Shown here: piece by piece, positions 1 to 7,172 of the stretch | Layout: the number at the start of each line of letters is the position of its first letter | Numbering within the stretch: the stretch's first letter is position 1 | Assembly: GCA_030750865.1 (NCBI GenBank) | Contig: JASMHE010000004.1 | Location: 1-54,409 of the forward strand | Length of the DNA: 54,409 nt | Reading direction: 5' to 3' | DNA from: Alphaproteobacteria bacterium | Lineage (GTDB): Bacteria > Pseudomonadota > Alphaproteobacteria > Micavibrionales > Micavibrionaceae | Made by a program: the position numbers and the translations under genes | The notes under the pieces: generated by a model | The model's database searches: none | Seen by the model: the letters and a program-made list of their open reading frames with translations, nothing else | Told to the model about the DNA's origin: nothing

Positions 1-2
1 CC

Positions 3-59
3 ACCTGCACCACAAACGATCTTGCCAAAACCATGTGTGATGCCTTACGCTACGCTTGA
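3..59 (+). pseudogene. Possible C-terminal tail of a truncated ORF at the window edge
   Basis: An open frame enters from the left edge and ends at TGA 57-59, reading ...NDLAKTMCDALRYA. Only 18 codons are visible and I do not recognise the family. It is followed by non-coding sequence and a possible insertion-sequence end at 127-140, so it could be the end of a transposase, but that is a guess. Another frame stays open to 102 and a third from 81 to 260, so no frame is strongly favoured. Confidence 0.15.
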
Positions 60-126
60 GTCACCACACATGGTGGCTAACGCATTGAAACCAAACCAGT
101 GACTAACTCTCGAACTGGTACCATCA

Positions 127-140
127 TGTGGGGCAGGTCA
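127..140 (-). mobile_element. Possible insertion-sequence terminus
   Basis: Read on the minus strand this is TGACCTGCCCCACA, which starts with TGA and is C-rich like the terminal inverted repeats of many IS3-type elements as I remember them. It lies where base composition changes from mixed to clearly AT-rich. The other end would lie left of the window, so neither the inverted repeat nor a target duplication can be checked. Confidence 0.2.
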
Positions 141-280
141 ATAGCAGTTGGTCATTTAGAGGATAATATTTTCAGTGGCACATTTACGGCCAAATTATTA
201 TATAAAGAAATACAAATGCCGATGCAGCTTGATGGAATATTTAGAGCACATATTGGATAATGATTTTGTAGGTTTTAAGC

Positions 281-1102
281 ATGCAATCTAAAACACAGAA
301 TCAAAAAAGAGTTTTAAGAATAGAACACAGTCTTGTTGTTTTTGCGCAGAGTTTTAATCGTCTTCTTTATTATATTCCTCTGGCAGATAACCTTGATGTG
401 TCGTGTTTTCCTGACCGATGGGGAATTATTAGTAACCAAGGTGTGCTACATGAAGGCACCGTACCTGTCACAAAACAAGATGAAAAAGGCCTATTGGAAG
501 GCTTTCAAAACCTTACATATCGTTACCTTCTAAGGGATTGCATTGAGAGTTTTGCTTTAAGTCTGGATGATCTTTATGCAACTTTACAGGTGTATGAAAA
601 AAAATCTCCTTCTAACTTGGATGAGGAAGATCGAAAAAAAGCAGAGAGTTTTGCCCGCGCAGGGATTTATAGAAAAAAAGAAGGCAAGTTGCAGCGTCTA
701 AAAAAAGATTTTGGTCTAAAATTGCCAGAGGATTACCGCTCAATTATTTCCGGGTTAAAAGACATTAGGGATTGTCTATCTCATAGCGCTGGTATCGTTA
801 TGCCGCATCATGGTAATAAAGTATCACAATCAGACGAAAGAGAGTTTTCTTGGCTTTCTCTTCATGCGCACGCTATTGGAAAAATGTCTGGAAAGAGATA
901 TGAGATAGAGGTTGGTGATGAGTTTCCAGAGCCTGTTACTTTGCAAGTCGAACCAAGGCCGCATGCTAAGACTTTTAAAATAGGACATCATCTAATATTC
1001 TCACCGGGTGAGGCCTTTGATATTGCTAATTCCTTAAACTTGGTATTGGAACAGTATATCGATGAAGCATATCGCTCTATACAACCCAGTCATAAAAAGT
1101 GA
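281..1102 (+). CDS. Orphan HEPN-like protein, putative RNase-fold
   Basis: 273-residue soluble protein without signal peptide or membrane segments. Near residues 160-170 it has IRDCLSHSAG, which fits the Rx4-6H signature of HEPN domains; in HEPN toxins and defence RNases the Arg and His sit in the active site. The surrounding sequence is predicted helical (RDCIESFALSLDDLYATL earlier, DIANSLNLVLEQYIDEAY at the end), as expected for a helical bundle. The gene is visibly AT-rich, uses more A/T-ending codons than its neighbours, and follows a possible IS end, all signs of recent acquisition. No partner antitoxin or nucleotidyltransferase gene lies next to it, so it may be a solitary HEPN protein rather than half of a toxin pair. 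The ribosome-binding site is weak. The fold assignment is inference from the motif; the cellular role is unknown. Confidence 0.6.
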   Translation: MQSKTQNQKRVLRIEHSLVVFAQSFNRLLYYIPLADNLDVSCFPDRWGIISNQGVLHEGTVPVTKQDEKGLLEGFQNLTYRYLLRDCIESFALSLDDLYATLQVYEKKSPSNLDEEDRKKAESFARAGIYRKKEGKLQRLKKDFGLKLPEDYRSIISGLKDIRDCLSHSAGIVMPHHGNKVSQSDEREFSWLSLHAHAIGKMSGKRYEIEVGDEFPEPVTLQVEPRPHAKTFKIGHHLIFSPGEAFDIANSLNLVLEQYIDEAYRSIQPSHKK

Positions 1103-1264
1103 TTTGGAAAAGGCTTGGTTTTATTTCTTGGTGATAACTTTTAACACTACAAGACACAGTACAAATTCGGTTGCCAAGGCGCTGGTTTTCTTTTGTATCA
1201 ACAGCTTAGCTAAATAACTTGGTTACTACTCCCGCAACCAATTTTCTTGCACAAGCGACACACT

Positions 1265-1294
1265 AAAAAACGCCGCGAAGGAAATCACGGCGTT
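1265..1294 (-). terminator. Rho-independent terminator of the 158-residue hypothetical gene
   Basis: On the minus strand AACGCCG (1294-1288) and CGGCGTT (1275-1269) form a perfect 7-bp stem around a 12-base loop, followed by a T run opposite 1265-1270. It sits about 50 bases past the stop of the minus-strand gene ending at 1343. Confidence 0.75.
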
Positions 1295-1342
1295 GTTTCA
1301 TCGCTTTTATTGTTTATAGACGGCTGGTGATTTTGACCCTGA

Positions 1343-1804
1343 TCAAATATCCATCTTCATAATGGCATCACTGCTGCGGTTGTACCATTGTTCGACCACG
1401 GTGCGATCATCTGCTTCGGGCTTTGCTTGTTCCAATTCTTCTTTGCTTTTCGGCATCGCATTCGGCACGCCATCAGCATCACCAAATGAATAATCACGCT
1501 CCGCACCCCCAAAATCAAGACCGTTAACAGCCTGATCACTCTCAAGTGCTTCGTTGCGGATTGATCGTTGGATATCGGATATGCGCGATGCGCTTTCATA
1601 CCCCATATCAAATTCATCCTGCATTTCCGGATTCGTCAGAAACTGAAGCAATTCATAATTCAAGTCCTGTCCGGCGGCCCGGTTAAAATCAACAACATTC
1701 ACAACGCGATCCATCGATTTGCCCTCAAGATAACCGGCAAGTTCTTCTGAATATCCGGCCTCTATCACACCTTCCGCATCTATATCGTTGTCAAACCAAC
1801 CCAT
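1343..1804 (-). CDS. Hypothetical acidic protein
   Basis: About 153 residues if translation starts at the ATG at 1804 (MGWFDNDIDAEG), which has GGGGAA at a good distance; an ATG at 1819 adds five residues but lacks a Shine-Dalgarno. The product is soluble, rich in Asp and Glu, and I do not recognise a domain. It contains LAGYLEGKSMDRVVNVVDFN in the first third and a polar, probably flexible second half with SKEELEQAKPEADD. A TATAAT box opposite 1846-1851 is a plausible -10. The gene is monocistronic with its own terminator at 1265-1294. It has no signal peptide and no cysteines, so a cytoplasmic location is likely. Confidence 0.6.
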   Translation of the reverse strand: MGWFDNDIDAEGVIEAGYSEELAGYLEGKSMDRVVNVVDFNRAAGQDLNYELLQFLTNPEMQDEFDMGYESASRISDIQRSIRNEALESDQAVNGLDFGGAERDYSFGDADGVPNAMPKSKEELEQAKPEADDRTVVEQWYNRSSDAIMKMDI

Positions 1805-2035
1805 TTTTCGTTTCCCCATTTATATCATGTGTCTTCTGGTTACCCATTATAAAGAAAAAAGGTAAAGAAATATTGAAATATATAACCCCTTGTTTTCAAA
1901 TGGTTTTACATACCATCTTATTTTAATTGCCATTTTATATGCAGTGCAGAATGACATTTATGATGATTTATGCAATTTTAGGGGCGCAGAAATTCAAATG
2001 CCAATGCCTGTGCACAAGGCCGTAAGGAGGTCACC

Positions 2036-2215
2036 ATGCAACAACAGCGTAAAAATCCGGACATACAAACAGCAACAAACACCGATACAGCACGTCAGAT
2101 GCCTGAACAAGCATCACGCGAGATTCGTATCAAAGTGGCCAACGACCGCAAGGACGCATATAGCCGCAAATTGCTGACAAAAGAAGAATTCTGCTGCGAT
2201 ATCGCAACGGACTGA
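2036..2215 (+). CDS. Small 59-residue ORF with a perfect Shine-Dalgarno
   Basis: ATG at 2036 is preceded by AAGGAGGT (2024-2031), the strongest ribosome-binding site seen in this part of the window, spaced 4 bases from the start. The frame runs to TGA 2213-2215 and gives a hydrophilic basic protein beginning MQQQRKNPDIQTATNTDTAR and ending LLTKEEFCCDIATD. It has no membrane segment; it may be helical in the second half (REIRIKVANDRKDAYSRKLL) and carries a CC pair near the end. I recognise no family. It is short enough to be skipped by length-filtered gene callers. The stop lies 28 bases before the stop of the convergent membrane-protein gene. The ribosome-binding site argues that it is translated. 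Confidence 0.55.
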   Translation: MQQQRKNPDIQTATNTDTARQMPEQASREIRIKVANDRKDAYSRKLLTKEEFCCDIATD

Positions 2216-2243
2216 CGTCACGGTCGCACAGCAACCGGCATTA

Positions 2244-2582
2244 TCAGAAGAGCTTGAGAATCCATTGGTGCAGGAAGTATCCAGCGCCAAGCAAGAGCAT
2301 GCCGACAATCCAGCATGTCCAGAAACCGATTTGCAGACGCTCTGTAAAAAAGAACGGTGCAAAGAACAGCCATGATATCGGCACGGCCAGCACAATACTG
2401 CGTGCATATTGCGCCGTGTTTGACAAATCATGGTGCTGCATATAGGCAAACGCAATTGCCAGAATGGATACAAGCGGCAAAGCCGTGATAAATCCGGCAA
2501 GCTCGGGCTTTTTTCCGGCAAGCCAGGATGCAAACGCAATCACGCACGCGGCAATCGCAACTTTAAAAGCGGTAAATATCAT
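2244..2582 (-). CDS. Small four-helix inner-membrane protein, DUF3147-like
   Basis: 112 residues with about four hydrophobic segments (roughly 3-22, 28-48, 62-80, 84-105). The arrangement, a GKKPELAGFITALPLVSIL loop after the first helix and a Trp/Gly-rich end, resembles the DUF3147 family of small bacterial membrane proteins, whose function is unknown. The start ATG at 2582 has GAGGA upstream. It begins 36 bases after the greB stop on the same strand, so the two are probably cotranscribed, although a functional link to transcript cleavage is not obvious. Confidence 0.7.
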   Translation of the reverse strand: MIFTAFKVAIAACVIAFASWLAGKKPELAGFITALPLVSILAIAFAYMQHHDLSNTAQYARSIVLAVPISWLFFAPFFFTERLQIGFWTCWIVGMLLLGAGYFLHQWILKLF

Positions 2583-2618
2583 CGTGAGCTATCCTCTTCA
2601 CGCCCATCATAGCGCAAA

Positions 2619-3104
2619 TCATTCGATAAGATAAGCAATTTCAATCACTTCAAGCTCTTCGACCTGATCAGCGGTGCGTACGGTTACCACATCCCCCTCT
2701 TCGGCCTTCATCAATGCCCGCCCGACCGGCGAGTGCCAATTGATTTTTCCGGCACGCAGGTCTGCTTCATCAACATCCACCAACTTGACGGTCATCTCCT
2801 CTCCGCTTTCACGCAGATAGGTCACCGTCGCCCCGAAATAAACACGATCCAGATTTTGCTGCGTTTTCGGATCGACCACTTTGGTCTTTTCAAGCTTCTT
2901 GGTAAGATAACGCAAACGTCGATCAATTTCGCGCAAACGTTTTTTGTTATAGATATAATCACCATTTTCGGAGCGATCCCCGTTACCGGCCGCCCATGAG
3001 ACGATCTCGACAATTTTCGGCCGCTCGTCATACTGCAGAAAATCCAGTTCTTCTTTCAAGGTCGCGTAACCCTGTGGTGTCATATGATAAATAATGTCAG
3101 TCAT
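2619..3104 (-). CDS. greB: Transcription elongation factor GreB
   Basis: GreA/GreB-type factor that binds in the secondary channel of RNA polymerase and stimulates cleavage of backtracked transcripts. The 161 residues have an N-terminal coiled coil (about 1-78) with GDRSENGDYIYNKKRLREID; its tip holds the Asp and Glu that coordinate the second Mg ion in the polymerase active site. A C-terminal FKBP-like domain follows, with INWHSPVGRALMKAEEGD. WAAGNGDRSENGDY and the RRLRYLTKKLE continuation match GreB rather than GreA. Length is normal for the family. It heads a probable two-gene unit with the downstream membrane protein. Its promoter region contains a TATAAT inside a perfect dyad (3140-3159). 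Confidence 0.93.
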   Translation of the reverse strand: MTDIIYHMTPQGYATLKEELDFLQYDERPKIVEIVSWAAGNGDRSENGDYIYNKKRLREIDRRLRYLTKKLEKTKVVDPKTQQNLDRVYFGATVTYLRESGEEMTVKLVDVDEADLRAGKINWHSPVGRALMKAEEGDVVTVRTADQVEELEVIEIAYLIE

Positions 3105-3139
3105 GCCTTAACCGATAACAAACCCCTTCCCCGTGAACA

Positions 3140-3159
3140 AATAGATTATACGATCTATT
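3140..3159 (-). promoter_or_regulatory. greB promoter -10 inside a perfect dyad
   Basis: The minus-strand TATAAT (opposite 3145-3150) is about 40 bases from the greB start. It is embedded in AATAGAT-N6-ATCTATT, a perfect inverted repeat of 7-bp arms. No good -35 is visible at 17 bases. A regulator bound here would cover the -10 element; which regulator is unknown. Confidence 0.45.
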
Positions 3160-3251
3160 AACAGATGAACATTTTTATAATGCCTGTACTTTCACGCCCT
3201 GCCCATGCTTTGCGGGTCGTGATATAATCCTGTTTTCTGTAAAGAAAAACC

Positions 3252-3291
3252 TTGCATTCGACCGCTCGGTTTTGTATTAATGTGTTAATAC
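3252..3291 (+). promoter_or_regulatory. Promoter with operator-like dyad for the kinase/HisD/HAD/HisC operon
   Basis: TTGCAT (3252-3257), a 17-base spacer and TATTAA (3275-3280) form a sigma-70-like promoter about 45 bases before the first gene. The -10 lies inside GTATTAATGTGTTAATAC (3274-3291), two perfect 7-base arms around TGTG. That is the expected geometry for a dimeric repressor site overlapping the -10 and start point. No regulator gene is adjacent. Confidence 0.5.
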
Positions 3292-3323
3292 AGTGACACA
3301 AAATAGAGACGCGCAGATTCATC

Positions 3324-4664
3324 ATGACCGCAAACACGGCAGACCAGAATAGCTCAACCACCCTTCCCGCCTTACAGCAGGCGCTGCACGCTGTGCGCGC
3401 AGGTAATATGCGCACGGCAGAAGAATGTCTGACAGCATTCATTGCGCGCAAATTCGACCTTGATATTCAAGACGGGGACCTGAACATCCGGCAGGACACC
3501 ATCAGCCTGAATTCGGTGAACGGGTTATTTACGACGGCAAACGGACAAAAATTCTTCTTTAAATTCCACCTCGAAGAAGATGAAGGCGACACCGTGGCCG
3601 AATATTACCGCGCGGGATTACTCGACAAGGCCGGATACCCTGTCGAACAACCATGCTATGTCTCGACAACGGTCGGTGAACAGATTCTGATCTATCCTTA
3701 TGTGGCGCACACACGCCTATTTGATGCCTGCAAAAACAACGAACAGGCAAATAGTGATACCGCAAATGCCATCATCACCGCCCAACAACAGCTGGACCGT
3801 CTTTGCGCGGATAAAGCACAAGAGACAATGACAATCGGCACACAGCAAGACTATGAAGCAGAACCGCTGTTACAGCTTTTTTACTGGCGCCTTGTCGATA
3901 CAACACCAAACGGCGATCGCACCGGCGGACGGCACAAACAATTCTATATCGGCAAAACATTTGCATTCCCGCATGATGTGACACTGTCCTATGCCGATCT
4001 GTCCGCACTCACATGGAACATCAACGGTATTGATTACGACATCACACTGGATCAGGCATTTGCAAATGCACGCGCAACCCTTGCGCCAAACGCCATCGAC
4101 ACATACCCTGCCTGCACGGCGCACGGCGACGCGCATAATGGCAATGTCTGGTTACGCGAACAAAGCGGCAGCACATATGACCTTGCCTATTTTGACCCTG
4201 CTTTTGCGGGCGAGAAAATTCCCGTTCTGCTGGCCGAAATCAAAACCACATTCCACAATATATTGGCGCATCCCGAATGGCTGTACGATGCCAAAGAGGC
4301 CGACAACAAACTGGATGTCCGCGCGGATGTCAAAGACGGCAAACTGTATGTCCGGCATAGCTGGGATTTGCCACCGCTACGCCGCGCCTTTCTGGACTCT
4401 AAAATCGAAAATTTCTGGAAGCCGGTATTGGCACAGCTGGCCGCAGACAATACACTTCCCGAAAATTGGGAAGCATTCATACGCGCCGCCCTTTTCTGCT
4501 GTCCGGCCCTTGTCATGAATCTGCGCGCCGGTGAAGGCACCGCGCAAAACACCCACACGCAAAAGACTTCTTTGCTTGGGCTGTCAATTGCAATAATGTG
4601 TGCAACGCGCGCAAGCAACGGTGATGATATCATCACCGATTTTATAAACCGTATTCAACCCTGA
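3324..4664 (+). CDS. APH/choline-kinase-like phosphotransferase
   Basis: 446 residues with the protein-kinase-like fold of aminoglycoside and choline phosphotransferases. The N lobe has FFFKFHLEED with the ATP-binding lysine, followed by a helix (DTVAEYYRAGLL) carrying the partner glutamate. The catalytic loop is HGDAHNGNVWL near residue 272, with the catalytic Asp and the Mg-binding Asn. YFDPAFAG follows about 20 residues later and supplies the second metal-binding Asp. All key residues are present, so it should be an active kinase of a small metabolite. It is first in a four-gene operon: the HisD-like gene starts 34 bases (or 20, from an alternative ATG) after its stop. Context suggests it phosphorylates the substrate or product of that pathway rather than an antibiotic. 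The substrate is unknown. Confidence 0.7.
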   Translation: MTANTADQNSSTTLPALQQALHAVRAGNMRTAEECLTAFIARKFDLDIQDGDLNIRQDTISLNSVNGLFTTANGQKFFFKFHLEEDEGDTVAEYYRAGLLDKAGYPVEQPCYVSTTVGEQILIYPYVAHTRLFDACKNNEQANSDTANAIITAQQQLDRLCADKAQETMTIGTQQDYEAEPLLQLFYWRLVDTTPNGDRTGGRHKQFYIGKTFAFPHDVTLSYADLSALTWNINGIDYDITLDQAFANARATLAPNAIDTYPACTAHGDAHNGNVWLREQSGSTYDLAYFDPAFAGEKIPVLLAEIKTTFHNILAHPEWLYDAKEADNKLDVRADVKDGKLYVRHSWDLPPLRRAFLDSKIENFWKPVLAQLAADNTLPENWEAFIRAALFCCPALVMNLRAGEGTAQNTHTQKTSLLGLSIAIMCATRASNGDDIITDFINRIQP

Positions 4665-4698
4665 CCGATAATAAAGACCGACAATGAAGGATGCCATC

Positions 4699-6042
4699 AT
4701 GGATATAAATGTTTGGAAACTGGACGACCTGACAGACACGGAAAGAGCACGCATTATGCAGCGTGCCGAAACGGATATTGAAAGCGCCGCCGATATTGTA
4801 AAACCGATCATCGAAGATGTCCGCACGCGCGGCGATGATGCGCTGCGCGATTACGCCCGCAAGTTTGATAAGGCAGAGATCAGCGGCAGCATTGTCGCCA
4901 CAGATGAGGATTTCGACCGCGCTTATAAAACACTTGATACAGATGTAATAGAGGCCATTCGCACATGCGCTGACAATGTCAAAATCCATCACCAACAACA
5001 AATGGATCGCGTTGAAAAAGAATGGATGGACGAAGTCAAACCGGGGGTCTTCGCGGGCGAAAAAATTACGCCAATCCCTTCTGCCGGTCTTTACGTGCCA
5101 CGCGGCAAAGGCGCGTTCCCGTCCGTCATGTATATGCTATGTGTTCCGGCGGTGACCGCAGGGGTTAAAAATATTGCCGTCTGCACACCGCCAACCGAAG
5201 ATGGCGGTCTGGATGCCGCCTCACTCGTTGCGGCCGATATTTGCGGTGTGCGCACCGTGTACAAAGCGGGTGGCGCGCAGGCCATTGCCGCCCTTGCATA
5301 CGGCACCGAAACCGTACCGGCTGTTTGCAAAGTCAGCGGCCCCGGTAACCCGTATGTTTCTGCTGCGAAAAGATTGCTTAGTCACATCATGGACCCCGGC
5401 ATGCCCGCAGGACCAAGCGAAGCCATTGTGCTGGCCGATGAAACGGCCGATCCGTGGAATACGGCACTGGACCTTTTGAACGAAGCCGAACACGGTCCTG
5501 ACTCTGCTTCTGTGCTTGTCACAACATCCGAAACACTTGCCGAAAAAGTGCAGCAATTTCTGCCGGAAATTATCGCGAAACTCCCACAGCAACGGCAAGA
5601 TTTTTGTTCACGCAGCCTGTCCAATTACGGCGGCATCATGATTTGCAAAACAATGGATGATGCCATTGCGTTTTGTAATGATTACGCTGTCGAACACTTG
5701 CTGATGAAAGTGGCCGATCCGGATCACGTTCTGGACCGCCTTGATAATTCCGGTGAGATTTTGATTGGCGAGACCACACCGATTGTGCTGGGGAATTTCG
5801 GGATCGGTATCAATGCCGTGCTGCCAACCGGACGCAAAGCCATGACACAGGATTGCACATCCGTATGGGCCTTCCTGAAACGGACAAGCCTGTCTTATGT
5901 CACAGCCGCAGGATATCAATCTTTGAAAGGACCGGTGGAAACGCTGGCCCGTTACGAAGGGTTCGACGGACACGCCAATGTCATCAGCAGCCGCAACGAA
6001 GACGTTCTGCAGAAAAATCCGGCCTTCAAAAAGATTGCCTAA
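4699..6042 (+). CDS. HisD-family (histidinol dehydrogenase-like) NAD-dependent oxidoreductase
   Basis: 447 residues from ATG 4699, which has AAGGA seven bases upstream; an ATG at 4684 would add five residues. Clearly HisD family: GLYVPRGKGAFPSV, GGAQAIAALAYGTE, VSGPGNPYVSAAKR, MPAGPSEAIVLAD, EAEHGPDSA and VLPTG occur in canonical order. HisD oxidises an amino alcohol to an amino acid in two NAD steps using a Zn ion. The catalytic Glu-His pair (E332-H333) and Zn-ligand positions H265 and H425 are kept. However, the Gln ligand position holds Glu (E262), the Asp ligand position holds Asn (N366), and the His of the usual GxNHVLPT is Ala (A373). This is therefore a divergent HisD paralogue and the substrate may not be histidinol. 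It sits in one operon with a HAD protein and a HisC-like aminotransferase. Confidence 0.82.
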   Translation: MDINVWKLDDLTDTERARIMQRAETDIESAADIVKPIIEDVRTRGDDALRDYARKFDKAEISGSIVATDEDFDRAYKTLDTDVIEAIRTCADNVKIHHQQQMDRVEKEWMDEVKPGVFAGEKITPIPSAGLYVPRGKGAFPSVMYMLCVPAVTAGVKNIAVCTPPTEDGGLDAASLVAADICGVRTVYKAGGAQAIAALAYGTETVPAVCKVSGPGNPYVSAAKRLLSHIMDPGMPAGPSEAIVLADETADPWNTALDLLNEAEHGPDSASVLVTTSETLAEKVQQFLPEIIAKLPQQRQDFCSRSLSNYGGIMICKTMDDAIAFCNDYAVEHLLMKVADPDHVLDRLDNSGEILIGETTPIVLGNFGIGINAVLPTGRKAMTQDCTSVWAFLKRTSLSYVTAAGYQSLKGPVETLARYEGFDGHANVISSRNEDVLQKNPAFKKIA

Positions 6043-6080
6043 AAAAATACCTGAAATAGCGCCTGAGTTGATTGTCATTC

Positions 6081-7172
6081 ATGGATCATTCCGTCTTCAT
6101 ATTCGATTTGCACAACACCCTTTATGACGAAGTCATGGAGTACGGCCTTGCTATGCGCGATGCGATGGATTTCATTCTGGAAACAGCGCAAAAACAAGGC
6201 ATCAATCTGTCACGTGAAACGCTTGCCAAAGACATTGAAAATGCCCACCGCGCAAGTATGTCCGATTGGGATAATCGCATCTGGGTGAGCCTGCCTTGCC
6301 TGCAAGATATAAAAGCCGCAAGCGGTGACATTGACGACTTCACCAATGCCATCATTACCCGCCGCAAAAAACGCAGCAAAGACGAAACACGTAAAACACA
6401 ATATAAACAAACCATCGCCGCCATCCGCACCTTAAAAGATGACGGGCACAGTGTTTATCTGGCAACAGAAGGCACGAAAAATGCCGTGTCCGAAGCCTTG
6501 ATATGGCTGGGCATCGATACACTGTTCGACGGCACATATTGCAGACCGTTTGAGCATGACTGCGCGGCAATCCAGACGCGTGCTTTTTATCCCGATCCGG
6601 TTCTGCCGGACATCGCACTTGAAAAACCCAATGCCTTGATCATCGGGCAAATCATTCTCGATCACGCAAAACAGCATCACGCGATTGCGCCGCACACAAC
6701 ATGGCAAGACGTCTTTTCGTTGCAGCAAAATAACGCGACAGACGATCTGGCCATTACGATACCGGATGCGCAAAGTCAGGCACATCTTGCGTCCATGCAA
6801 CGCGCGATAACATCACACCTGACATTAAACAAAAGCGATGCCGCGCCTATATTAAAAACCCTCTTATCGAAAAGCTGGTTCATCGGCGATAGCTTTTTCA
6901 AAGACGGATTGATGGCCGCCAATGCCAACGTCAATTTCATCCACGCCGCCTATGGCAAAAAATGCCAGTCAGGTCGTGAAGGCGACTTCAAAGTGGCAAA
7001 ACAAACACTGATGGATGTCACAGGATGGGATAAATCGGTGATGCAAATGACACAAGAAGCCGAGAAGATTCCGGCACTGGAATCACGCATCAATACAGCT
7101 TATGTTTGTGAGAACTCCTTGCAGGATTTCATTGACAGCCCGCTCTATCAAAAAGAAAGCACAGCATCATGA
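6081..7172 (+). CDS. Atypical HAD-superfamily hydrolase, candidate phosphatase of the operon
   Basis: 363 residues from ATG 6081; a TTG at 6072 could add three. HAD motif I is IFDLHNTLYDE: nucleophile D9 is present, but the second Asp, the acid/base in HAD phosphatases, is replaced by H11. Motif II is YLATEG (T129), motif III EKPN (K182) and motif IV WFIGDSFFKDG (D270, D275). The gap between motifs III and IV is about 85 residues, against roughly 20-30 in ordinary HADs, so there is an inserted segment there besides the helical cap at 15-110. The gene follows the HisD-like gene by about 30 bases and overlaps the aminotransferase by 4 (ATGA). By position it would be the histidinol-phosphate-phosphatase-like step, but the D-to-H change makes ordinary phosphatase chemistry uncertain. 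Confidence 0.7.
   Translation: MDHSVFIFDLHNTLYDEVMEYGLAMRDAMDFILETAQKQGINLSRETLAKDIENAHRASMSDWDNRIWVSLPCLQDIKAASGDIDDFTNAIITRRKKRSKDETRKTQYKQTIAAIRTLKDDGHSVYLATEGTKNAVSEALIWLGIDTLFDGTYCRPFEHDCAAIQTRAFYPDPVLPDIALEKPNALIIGQIILDHAKQHHAIAPHTTWQDVFSLQQNNATDDLAITIPDAQSQAHLASMQRAITSHLTLNKSDAAPILKTLLSKSWFIGDSFFKDGLMAANANVNFIHAAYGKKCQSGREGDFKVAKQTLMDVTGWDKSVMQMTQEAEKIPALESRINTAYVCENSLQDFIDSPLYQKESTAS

Noticed and set aside
1890-2177. 95-codon plus-strand frame overlapping the 59-codon ORF
   Set aside because: No ribosome-binding site and unlikely composition; the shorter frame with AAGGAGGT is a far better gene.
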